Of a DNA stretch of 64,000 bases, positions 22,142-36,319 are shown piece by piece. The DNA is from Haemonchus contortus (Eukaryota; Nematoda; Chromadorea; Rhabditida; Trichostrongylidae). Location of the stretch: contig LS997566.1 of NCBI GenBank assembly GCA_000469685.2, positions 37,612,420 to 37,676,419 of the forward strand. The letters are read 5' to 3'. The translations under genes and the position numbers were made by a program. Under the pieces are notes generated by a model. That model had not been told where the DNA came from and did no database searches. It saw nothing but the letters and a program-made list of their open reading frames with translations. The first letter of the stretch is position 1, and every line of letters begins with the position of its first letter.

Positions 22142-23403
22142 TTAGGTTGAGTCATAAGTCCTCGGACAAATTGGCAATGATAATATTTATCTTACAATTT
22201 TCAAACGACAATAGCGAATCATTCGAAATATGCCCCATTGGCATCGATGGTCTTCTGCCAATGTTTGGGCAAATCGTAGATGCCCTTGCTTTAGAACGCT
22301 GGGAGCTGGCCCTTGGAGAACTACACCAGTGCCATTTTGATGTCATCGCGGGTTCGAAAGTCCTGGCCATCCAGATGACGTTGAAGATGGGGAAAAAGGT
22401 GGTAATCAGAGGGATCCAAGTCTGAGGAACATGGTTAGTGTGGTAAACTTGTCCTGCCAAAATTCATCAGTTCAGGTTTGGTCGTTCTTGCAATGTGAGG
22501 GCGAGCGTTGTCGTGCTGGAAGTGAACCTTGTGCTGCTGTGGACGTGTAGCTTCGGGATTCGCCTTCAAATTCCTCAGTTGCGTAATGTAGACATGTGCA
22601 GTCACTGTGCATCCTTCGTCTAGCAGCTCCCATTATTCGACACGGAGAGCGCTCCACCAGAATCAGAGCATAACCTCCTTGGCGTGTACGTTGGGTTCAG
22701 GGGAGTCTTCTGCATGCGCACCTTTGTCAATCCGTTGAGCACGCCGGTGAACGTTAGAGTAGAGGGTCGGCTTCGCACCCCTGGTGACTAGGCACTCGAG
22801 CCACGTGTGGTGCCCTTGAGCGTGAGGAGAGAAAGTGCCACGTCGTCGCGGCGGTCTATGTCACATTGCTTCAAAGCATGAGGCATCTATGGGCTGAGCT
22901 TTCGCACCTTGTCGATTGACTTCAATTCACGAAGAACTGTGGACTGACTCCTTAAGGGTGACTGCAAGTTCACGAGTAGTTTGATACGGATCGGCTTCCA
23001 CCTGGCTCCGCAGCACCCTCAAATCCAACTTCATTGAGCGTCTCGGACGTTCTTCATTTTGGACGGAATAGTTCCCCAATGTGAACTTCTGGTGCCACTT
23101 GTAAATTGTACACCTCCTGCTTATAAACGTCCTTCATACCTATATCGGTTGCCGCGGGTTCATGGCCAGATAAAAAAATAAATATGATGGTGTTGCGGAT
23201 GTGGAGTTGCGACGGCTTGAAATCATGAGGCACAGTTGCTGGGAAGGAAACAATTAGGTGCCTTTTCTAGTATGCTTTGGAAAGAGCTTTCCATACTCTA
23301 TCTAACAATGCCTCGCACGTTTATTTTCGTCACCTCTTTCAAGAGTTATGATCGCTAGAAGTCATCGCTATCATTTTGTCCGAGGACTTATGACTCAACC
23401 TAA
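22142..23403 (-). mobile_element. mariner-family transposon with dead transposase
   Basis: Perfect 29-bp inverted ends begin TTAGGTTGAGTCATAAGTCC, and TA flanks both ends (22140-22141, 23404-23405). The 1262-bp length is normal for mariner. The minus strand carries a broken transposase: TVTAHVYITQLRNLKANPEA and HFQHDNARPHIARTT (second catalytic Asp region), then YSPDLAPSDFHLFPHLQ with stops and frame changes. Unit B at 32540 shows the uninterrupted site (GAACGTTAATACAAGC), so the insertion came after the A/B duplication. Confidence 0.92.
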
Positions 23404-23655
23404 TACTAGCATAATGGTACGGACGGAGGTTCCACCTTACCATGAACCTCTCTGATCTAGATGCCAGCTCTATACAATACTCTTCTGAACTTCTATAAAG
23501 CCGAATGCTCAGGATAGTTTGATTTTTATCCGTTGATGATGGATCATTCTATGTTGACAGGGACCAATTGTTCAATTGTCATAGTACTATAGGGGCAATA
23601 AAGGGGACATTTCTAGAAGCAGCTGAGGTTCTGTCTCATCATGTCTCATCAAGCA

Positions 23656-23676
23656 GGGGGGGGGGGGGGGGGGGGG
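23656..23676. repeat. Run of 21 G
   Basis: A pure G homopolymer within 'AAGCA(G)21CATTC'. The matching place in unit B (about 32955) has only 'AAGATGGGATATTC', so the run grew in unit A. It could form a G-quadruplex and is prone to length errors in assembly. Confidence 0.9.
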
Positions 23677-23891
23677 CATTCATACTGTCGAAGCTATGGA
23701 GGTTCTGTTTTACCCTGATGAAAAAGGGCTCGAGGCTCGGTCGTCTCTGCTCACACATCTGTTCTGGCAGAATTTGATTTCCCTCCACTCCCTGCTGCTA
23801 CAGTAGGTTCCGAGCAACGATTCGGGTGGTCAAATCCATTCTCGCTTTATTCAAAATGAAATTTAATTATTTTAGTGCTGTGAAAACAGTA

Positions 23892-27294
<3,403 letters not shown>

Positions 27295-28300
27295 AAGGGA
27301 AGAAGCGAAGAGTTAAATAAACAAACATCATCTTCAGTACAATCAATCGATCGTGAATAAATGATTCGGAGTTTGGAAATATGATCTTCTGTAGCGATAC
27401 TACTTTCAATACCAATCTGGCTCCTTTTTTCCGTGAGAGATAGTCGTTTGGAACATGGATCCCCGTCTTGCTCCCACGTTTGCACGTTGTGAGGATGCTG
27501 CGGACATCTTGGAAGGTAACCTTACAGAAGAAGACCTACAACAACAATGCATGAAATAAGGCTGGAGGTTTCGATATGTATGTTTGAGTAAGATTTATAG
27601 CTTCATTTTGAGAATCAGACCTATACGGGCTTGCGGTCTAGGAAGGATGGCATGAAGATAGCTGCCCCAAGAGTTTCCTGGATTGATCACTGATTAGCCG
27701 GGTGCCATATATGAAGTTCCTGGTATACATAGACCCGTTCAATGGGTAGTGATTAGAACTGGAATATCAAAAACCGAGATAAATAGATAGATAACAAGGT
27801 AAATAAATTAGAAAGAAAGTGATTGGAATATTAGAAACTGGCCCCAAAACGTTTATGAGTTTCGGGTTCGTTCAATGCCCCCGTGCCGAGCTTTCTGCCT
27901 CGAATTCTGGAAGCCCAACTTACGTAACCAAACAAACAACTCGAATAAGTTGTTGTGAAAAATGGAAAAGTCCTTACCATCGATTATACTTGGCGTCGAT
28001 TTCGTAATCTGACTGGAGCCAATAGTTTCAGTTCTGATGGAGAAAGTATTCATAGAAAGGATAACTCTCGAGCGCCGATTCTGGTAGTTGAGGCAATTTC
28101 CCACCACAGGAATAGAACTTGAGGAAATTAAGGGAAAAGAACATGGATCGGGTTGACAGTTCTATTTCCTATAAGGTCGGACTCACCCTGGCTCAATACA
28201 TTACCTTTCACTATGCGGAACTTCCATCCAGTTGTAGCTGAGTCCTGCTTTTGTATCTGACGTTTCTTCCTGACATTATTTTTTTTGGAAAAACAAAAAA
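27295..28300. other. 3' flank of the unit A MSP gene
   Basis: No gene. 27295-27480 matches 35621-35810. The tail 28020-28290 matches the two flanks of the RTE in unit B (36280-36300 and 39441-39715), giving the empty site 'TATTCATAGAAAGGATAACT' at about 28047. Confidence 0.5.
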
Positions 28301-28307
28301 TACAAAA

Positions 28308-29300
28308 ACGGTATACTGATACTCATCATCTCATTTTCTTCAGAGTGGTCGCCGCTCTTTTGAAACCTGTCTCTACGAGCATTCAGAACTTGGCATACGG
28401 AGCACCCGATATGGAGTCAACTGATCGGTCACCACAGTTACACACAAAAGAGGTTTTTTTTTCAGGATTCCAACCAAACTATAAGAAAAATTGTAATTTT
28501 GGGAGAATGGACCACCACTGCTGATTGATGACGAATAGAGATTTTACCCAAACACAGTCTGCTCAAACTAAAAAAATAGGTTTTGATCAGATTAAGAGAC
28601 TTTGACCACCGCAATGGCTCTGGGGGAGGTACTGTCCAGGGAACGGCGGTTGTTTGAATTTTCTTGACAACTCATTGAGGTCGTACAAAATGCATATTTT
28701 CCAAGATCAGTGAGGTGAACGGACTAGAAGCTCTACCAGGAACTTGGGAATCACAATGAGGTGGTCTAGGAAGAGAAGGTTGCGGTTTAACGGCTCTAAT
28801 CGAGCTCTCTCACCTTTTGAAGCATTCCTGTACCAATATGGCTGGTGAACTGATACACATCATCTCATTTCCTTCGCAATAAGGGTGGTCTCCTCCCTTT
28901 TGAATCCTGTTCCTATGAAGATTTAGGATTTTGCATTCGAGCACCCGATATGGAGTCAACTGATCGATCGCCATAGCCTCTTCACACACAAGGAGGAATT
29001 TTTTTAAGACCCCCACCGAACTGTACGAGAAACAGTATTTCTGGGTAAAAGGGCCACTATAGCTGGTTGACGGAAATTATAGATTTCCTTCAATCACTGT
29101 CTCCTGAAACTAAAAAAATAGGTTTCGTTAAGGTTAAGAGAATTGACTACTGGAACGGCCCTGTGGGAGGTACTGTCTCAGGGACGGCGGGAGTTTGAAT
29201 TTTCTTGACAACGTCGTATAGGATGGAAATTCCCCAAAATCAGTGAGGTGAACAGACTAGAAGCTCTAGCAGGAGCTTGGGAAGCACAATGGGATGGTCT
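28308..29300. repeat. Satellite array B, two units
   Basis: Units start near 28308 and 28783 (GCGGTTTAACGGCTC). They carry the same ordered words as array A, including 'CATCTCATTT.CTTC', 'CTGATCG.TC.CC', 'TTTGACCACCG' and 'GAACGGCGG'. Array A has one more unit. Confidence 0.75.
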
Positions 29301-30759
29301 ATGATATGGTGAGATGGTATCATCAGAGTATAGGTAATACCTTGCAATCTGTACAAGAACAAACCTAACATTGAGAAATGGGGCCTTTTCAGTTTGAAAT
29401 TACTTATTGATAAGTACATCACCATACTCAGTACATATTGGACCATGCCACTGGCGGAAAATTCATGAAGAGTTAAAAGTAAAGCTCGTAGTAACCGGTA
29501 CTTGTGGGTTTGTTAAAGTGCCGTTGCTGGGAATAGCAATGGGTTCTCTCTCTCGCCTGCTAACTCTTATGGTAAACCCAGTATGACTCAAACAGAAAGC
29601 ACCCATAGCGCACGAGGAAATCGTTCCACAAAGGTTTTTCTCTACCACTATAAATTAAAAGTTTCATAAAATCTTTATAAAACCTGCTGCTAAGATTCAT
29701 CGGAAGTCGGACATGGACGCTTATGTTAAGAGTTAAAAATTTCAAAATTACATTTTTGGTGCGTTGGTGCTTTCTTACAAAAAAAATCGGAATTCAGTTT
29801 TCTTTCCTGACCATTCCTTCCTTGATGAAGGAGTTCGAACTTCCTGAGGCCCAGTTACAGTAGATGGCAACCAACGAATTGGGTATGCCAAATTTACTGT
29901 TCCGATTCAAATGATTTGCGAATGTTTTAGACTTGCGGGAGTACCAACGAAAAGACTACCTAGATGTTTGAGACTAACAGTAATTGCACTTTACTATACT
30001 AAGCCTACTCGGACTCCGGAACAGTCATCGTCCTCAATCAATTCTGGCCGTATTCTATACTGTAAGTGAGAAAGTGGAAACACAACACTTCATCCAAGAC
30101 CTGAGCCGCTAACACTTCCTTCAAGCTCTGGAGAGGAAATTCGGACTCGTTCCCACCCCATGCGAATGCCAAGGAAGTTTGATTTCCCGCTAGTCCCTGA
30201 TCCAAGATACAGTAGGTACCGCACAATGATTCCGGTGATCAAATCGCTTAGGTTCCTGGTAGAATTGAATTATTCTAGTGCTGCAGAAGTTGCAACGGAA
30301 TCATTACCCAAATGATTGAGGCTATAGTTAGTAGTACTTCACCATACAAAAATTTCATGACTGCTGAAGCAATAAAAATTTTGAGAGAATTCCTGATAGG
30401 TTTTCGCAGTGGCAGTAGAAGCGAAGATCATCATAATCTGGTCTGGTCTTGGCTCCCCAGCCATTGAACCATCACTAGTCCTATACAAGCTTTCCCCTTA
30501 TATTACGCTGTTTATGGGAAAGAACTTGAGACCCGGATTCAACCATTCCCTCACTGGACACAGAGACGTCTCGCCATTTTCTAAAGGATACTCAACTGAC
30601 TCTGCATTGTACTAGGCAAAACTGGGAGTCTAATTTTATCATTTTCTCGTGTTTTTCAGACGAAGTTCCACCATTTATTTCATCACATAGCAGAAGAAAT
30701 CACACTGATGTTATTGAAAGGTGCTCACTAAATGAACAATGTTTTGGTTCGAGACGGCT
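29301..30759. repeat. Shared non-coding part of unit B
   Basis: Counterpart of 18861-20292. It includes the decayed MSP-upstream block at 30170-30490. No gene is supported. Confidence 0.5.
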
Positions 30760-31379
30760 TTACCACCACGGTCTACCCCATGGCCTACCCCTTGGTCTAC
30801 CCCAGGGCCCTCCAAATCCACCTGGTCTGGCCCACGGTCCCATTGGTCCGTGACCAGGCCCAAAGGGACCTGCAGGTTTGAATGGAGGAGCCCAGGGTCC
30901 TGGGTGAGGTCCAGCTGGTCCATATGGTGGAAATGGTCCTCCAGGAAAGTGTGGACCGGGCATACAAGGCCATGGCCCGAAACAAGGTTGTGTCCAATGA
31001 GGTGGTGTGGTTGTTGTAGATCCCTGTGTTGACGTTGTGGTAGCGTCGGTTGTTGAAACTGTTGTTGCAGCCGGAGTGGTGGTTGCCTTATCGCTCGTCG
31101 AGCTCTGGGCATCCTCACGTTTCTGAAATACGCAAAAAAATCCAGGGACCAATCTCCACTTGTTGTTATCTTCAAATATCACTTGAGGTAGAGAAAATAT
31201 TATTAACTTGATTATTGAGTCATTCATATTCCCAAACAGCTTTCACTCCCTTGCCCCCGAGCCTATGCGAAAATCGAACTGTCGCTTCGATTGCGCTATA
31301 AACAGATGCTATGAGAACCTACTAATCTGGAAAGTGCAGCTACCGACGCTGTAGTGAACAAGAGGATGAAGAGGTTCAT
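30760..31379 (-). CDS. PGW family copy 4: secreted Thr-rich/Pro-Gly-Trp-rich protein
   Basis: Exon 1 (31379-31323) follows TTTCCAG... and encodes MNLFILLFTTASVAALSRL; donor GTAGGT. Exon 2 (31122-30760) begins KREDAQSSTSDKATTT and ends in TAA; total about 139 residues. It has PPHWTQPCFGPWPCMPGP, GPFPPYGPAGPHPGPWAPP and a C-terminal run of GRPRGRPWGRPWW, one or two GRPWG units longer than copy 3. In this copy the donor is TTA|GTAGGT with no GT 3 bp earlier, which fixes the family splice site. Counterpart of copy 3 in the duplicated segment. Confidence 0.8.
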
Positions 31380-31769
31380 CTGGAAATCAAGAATAACTTA
31401 ACAGCTCAAAAAACGCCCGTTACACGGAAAGATAAATGCTCATATTCTCACTGCATACTCTTGTAGGAATACAGGTATACTGTAAGAGGGTAATAGAATC
31501 CGTCTAACCACTTTTTAACTTGTCCTTGGCCGTTTGAGCCCTCTCATTAGGCCTGCTTATGATGAAGAGATTGTTTTTCATCTGATGAGAAGAAGAAAAA
31601 AGTTTTATAAATCGTTACATACCCCCAGAAAGTATCGCCGCCTTGTGCCGAGTAACTAGAGAAAACATTCTCTTCAGAGGGAGTATCAATCAAGTTTATA
31701 ATAGAATGGGACAAAGATCGAGCAATGAACTTTATAACTGTAGTCGGCTCACAAAGTCAGAGAAGGCTC

Positions 31770-31930
31770 TGAAAAGGCCCCATTCGGTAAAACGATCAAA
31801 TGACACCCGCGCCTGCGATTTTGGTGAAGCTTTTATACCCGATGCTGTGGTTTTTCTTCAGGGCTTGCCTAATGTTCAATGAGATCATCTCTCACTTTTG
31901 TGCCGACAGTATTTAGTCAGCCCAAATAGT
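31770..31930 (-). promoter_or_regulatory. Conserved upstream block of PGW copy 4
   Basis: Minus strand: GGGCTGACTAAATACTG, GTGAGAGATGATCTCA, TATA-like GGTATAAAAGC, then a worn version of the 'CCGAATGGGG' part, about 390-550 bp upstream of the ATG. It is more diverged than the blocks of copies 1 to 3. Confidence 0.55.
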
Positions 31931-33172
31931 TTATGAAGCCAGAAAGGGTCACATGATAAAAGAGTCAATGAGGAGCGTCAGAGGATTTAATCCTTTGTAT
32001 TCATTTGGGAGTGGTAATCGAAACTTCATTTTATCCCATGTGAAAAAAATCGGCACCAGCTTCATTCAACAAAGGCCTCGGTGATTTTTGCTTTCTGATG
32101 TGAGAGTTATGACACTATGAAAGAATGAAGAATTTAAGTCCCCTTTCTCTCCATTCAGATTTTTCTTAAGCACAAAACAAACTCAAGTAAACCTAACAGA
32201 ACTGAAGCTTCACTGCTCTCTGCTTAAGATCGATTGCTTGCTGTTTGTACGATTAATCCGGGTTCACTCCCAATGAGATTTCCACCAACATCGTGTTGGG
32301 GAGCACAATGATTGCAGGCGATGACATGGGTTTGCGAAATGATTGACCGATACGGGAACAATTTGTATCAATATAACGCTTTTTTTGGGAGCATGCAAGG
32401 GCACTCGTCCAAAAAAGAACAGAGCTGTCTTACAAAATAGCACAACTAACGACGTGGGATTTCATTTGATAGCTCTTGTATGTTCTAGGTTGCTAGTTTG
32501 CAGCTAGGAGCCAGCAAGCCAATAAATACGAACGTTAATACAAGCAACATGGTATGAGCGGAGGTTCTACCTTACCTCCATCCGTACCATGTTGCATGAA
32601 CTTCACTGAACCCACTGCTTGAGATCAAAACTTTTAGAGCGTGGGGACAAGACTTAGCGTTGAGAAGTTTGCAGGCAGAAGTACTGACTAGTCTTAACTA
32701 TGCACATTTTGGCTCAAGCTGTAGTGGTTCGATTTTTGTCCTGATAGTGACGTCTAACAGAAGCCCCTCCAAGATTCCTGCTACTTCTACGGGATAGACT
32801 GGATTTCTATAACGCCGAATCTCAGGATAGTTTCATTTTTATCCGTTGGTGATGAATCATTCTATGTTGACATGGTCCGTTTTAGTGTTATAGGGGCAAT
32901 AATGGGAGCATTTCTAGAATGTATAGAACCAGCAGAGGTCCCATCTCATCAAGATGGGATATTCATACTGTTACTGAAGCTGCGGAGGTTCTGTTTTACC
33001 CTGAAAAAAAAAGCTGAAAACTCGGCCGTCTCTGCCCACATACCTGTTCTGGCAGAATTTGAATTCCCTCCATTCCCTGCTACAGTAGGTTCCGAGCAAC
33101 GATTCGGGTGGTCAAATCCATTCTCGCATTATTCAAAATGAAATTTAATTATTTTAGTGCTGTGAAAACAGT

Positions 33173-35620
33173 AATGGGAAGACAACATAAAAAGTTACAA
33201 CCACCAGCAGTAGTACTTCATCACGAAATTGGTTGTCAAGCTATTGAAGGCGTGAAAGCCTTGAGAAAATCCCTATTAGATATCGGCAGCATCCGTGCAG
33301 CAACACAACGTGGCCCAGATCGGAGTCAACTTTGGACTGAGCTACTGTTTCCTCGTAAGAGGTCTTCTAATCTTCCGTCATTTTGGCCAACAGAAGGACC
33401 TCGAATCCGAAAATTTTCATACCCATCGGGTCAACCTGGTGCAACCCTTTCGGTTTGCAGAAGCTAGAACCTGCGTGGTCAGCAAGAACACAGCAAAGCG
33501 ATCAGCTCAACAGCCTAAAAATTAGCTTTATCTCGCTGGCTTCTTTACATCTGGAGAATCAACTGTTTCAGTTTTTCAATGAGTTCAATTTTCCAGATAG
33601 TCGAAGCTGGCAAAAACATTGAAGCCTACTATGAGCCATGTGCTCCGGCAGGAAGTAATTTTTCCTGGAATTCGCTTTCTTTGATTTTCATGGTTAAAAC
33701 TATCAGATTCAGATACCCTGACATCGCCTAAAATCGTCTGCAGCTTCCACTAGCCTCTGAATTTGCTTAATTCCCCTCTTTCAGCACCCTGCCTGAAGTT
33801 CGACACTATGGCGTTGTCATTCAAGGCCAGAAAGAAAGGAACGGAGGTTTGTTCATTGAAAAAAAACGAAATAACTAGTTCCTTCTACCGAATAGCTTGT
33901 ATCTTGACTTTAGTGAGGTACCCCAAAGTTCCCCATATGTCGCTGAGGTGAAAAACTTATTGGGTGGTGCTGGTGCTTCATGATAGGTGCTTCTCCATTA
34001 CCCTGAGATTGACTTAAGGATACCTGTTTACCGTGGCAGATTGGGATCATGCATATGGGGATTCTTGGGCAATGTTCCTCCTCAAAAGCTCTTTTGATGT
34101 TCAGCTCTTCATCCTGAATCCCGTAGTCAAACTTCCAGAGTCTCTGCATTACAAGTACAATGCCAGCTCGTATTGGCTTCAAAGTACAATGCACAGACAG
34201 CAAGCATTTTATGTGAGTACTTTAATTGTGCATATTATTAATACTAGTCGAATGTCGGCCTCATAAATCTTAATTCCTTTCCTATCAATCTCGAATCAGA
34301 AGTTTTAACTTTGACTACTACCTCTCGCTGTGGTTCTGCCGAAGGTGCACCGAGCAGTAGCTCCCAAATCGAGTGGAGGCAATGTTTTTCCTTTAAAAGC
34401 GTGTAAAGATAAAATCGTAAACTTCTTTTTCAACAATGCTTTTTTCAAGATTTCGTCCAGTATTCGGTGTTATTGAAGCAAAGAAATCTTTTCGAATAAG
34501 TGTTGTTCGAAATCCTCATCCTAAGAAACGTGATAAAATGACTGTATACGCAGCGGTTGTGAGTGGCTTCTATAGAAACAATTGAAATCAAATTACCTCT
34601 CTATATATAATTCGTTAAATGTGTCTGTTGCTGTGTTGGTGTGTGTGTGGGCGTCTGTGTGTGAGTATGTGTGTATGTGTATGTGCGTGTGAGTGTGTGT
34701 ATGTGTGTATGTTTGTTTGTTTGTTTGACCGGGAAATCATAAGTCCTATTTAAATTTTAAAAAGGAGCTATGAATTTGCAGCCCTTGTACGTAGGCCTAG
34801 AGCGTTAGAATCTGGTAGTAGTACAGGAGGTAGAATGGGAACACTTATGGTGGCGGACTCAGCCTCCAAGAGGCGGGGCGTGCGCAATAGAACTTTTGGG
34901 TTACAAGTTCATAACTCTTCTTCACGGGGACCTAGAGCGTTGAACTTTGGTAGGAGTATAGACGGCAGTATAAGAATACTTATGGCAGGTGGCAGGACCC
35001 GACTTTACCCTTTGCCCCTTTACCCGAATTCATAGCCCATGTCCCCGTTAACCTAAGGATTTCAAATTTGGTAGGAATACTATTGAAAATGGAAAATGAA
35101 AATGGAATATGGAAACTTTAATAAGTGATCTAGGATATGACGGGATCGTGGGTACTCGGTGACAGAAAACGATAATGACTCTTAAGAGAAGATAAGGGAC
35201 CTAAGCGAAGCCACCTAGCAGTCAAAATCCTAATTTCTTCGGTATTTATGATGTAGCTTTGACAGCTCAGTATGTTTCATTCGATATAACTAGATGGTTG
35301 AGTAGGATGAAGAAAGTACTCTACTGGCCGTAAGAACTCGAAAATTCACGCGAATACCGTGAAATCGCGTCTTTTTCGTCTTTTCTCCATAAATCGTTTC
35401 AGAGTGGAGTAATTCTAGAGCTGAAGATACCGTCAAACTCAGCTCTTCAAGCTCTATAAGCTGAATACTGAAGTTATAATTGTGGTGAAAGAATGCAATA
35501 CTTCCTGATATTTACTGATTTTAGTTGTTCAAGAATGAAAAAGCATCTCAACTGCCGAATTTGTTTGCGAAGAAAAAGTTAACCGTAACCGAGTTGTCTA
35601 TCCCAATTCTGTGCACTTAG
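33173..35620 (+). pseudogene. MSP-domain gene, unit B copy with 1-bp deletion
   Basis: The five exons line up with unit A: 33597-33654, 33785-33846, 34105-34183, 34450-34558 and 35525-35620, with a possible first exon at 33173-33208. The middle exon is 79 nt against 80 nt in A, because AAACTTCCAG replaces AAAATTTCTAG. After that point the exon reads KLPESLHYKYNASSYW instead of the VSALQVQC beta strand, and the phase no longer fits the next exon. The other exons, including FRPVFGVIEAKKSFRI, are nearly unchanged, so the loss looks recent. Confidence 0.65.
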
Positions 35621-36319
35621 AAGGGAAGAAGCGAAGAGTTAAATAAACAAACATCATCTTCAGTACAATCAATCGATCGTGAATAAATGATTCGCAGTTT
35701 GGAAAAATGGTTTTTCTGTCACGATACCATTTTCAACACCAATCTGGCCCCTTAACTTCTGTTTTCCGCAGCAGATAGTCGTTTCGCTCATGAGTGCCCC
35801 GTCTTGCTCTTATGTTTGCACGTTATAGGAATATTGCGGGTACTTTATGAGGTTACCTTATAGAAGAAGGGCATGTAGGCTAGTAACTAGTAACTTCGTG
35901 ATGATATTCAGACATGTAATTCTTATTCCACATGGCGGTCCCAGAAGGAAGGCATCAAGTCTAGCAATCTCGACAATTCCCTCGTTGATCATTGATTAGC
36001 CGAGTGGGATATGTGAAGTTTCTGGTACCTAAGCCGGCTCAATAAATAGGGATTGAATCGCTTTGAAACGTTATAGGGTTTCAACTTCACTCAAACTTCC
36101 AAGCCGAGCTTTCTGAGGGGATGGGATTTTTGGAATCTAAACTTCGATCAAGTTACTTAACTAACAGCCCTAACAAGCTGCCCAGAAAACACTGGATTCT
36201 GCTCACGTAGGTGTGGTGTGCTATCGTCAGTTAAGTCTGACGTTAAGCTGAAATACGCCGGTAGCACCTTTCTCGTGACGAAAGTATTCATAGAAAGGAT
36301 GTATTCTTCTTCTTATTCT

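Noticed and set aside
32872..33141. Open frame starting MVRFSVIGAIMG in unit B
   Set aside because: The ATG and frame are not kept in unit A, where a G run interrupts it.
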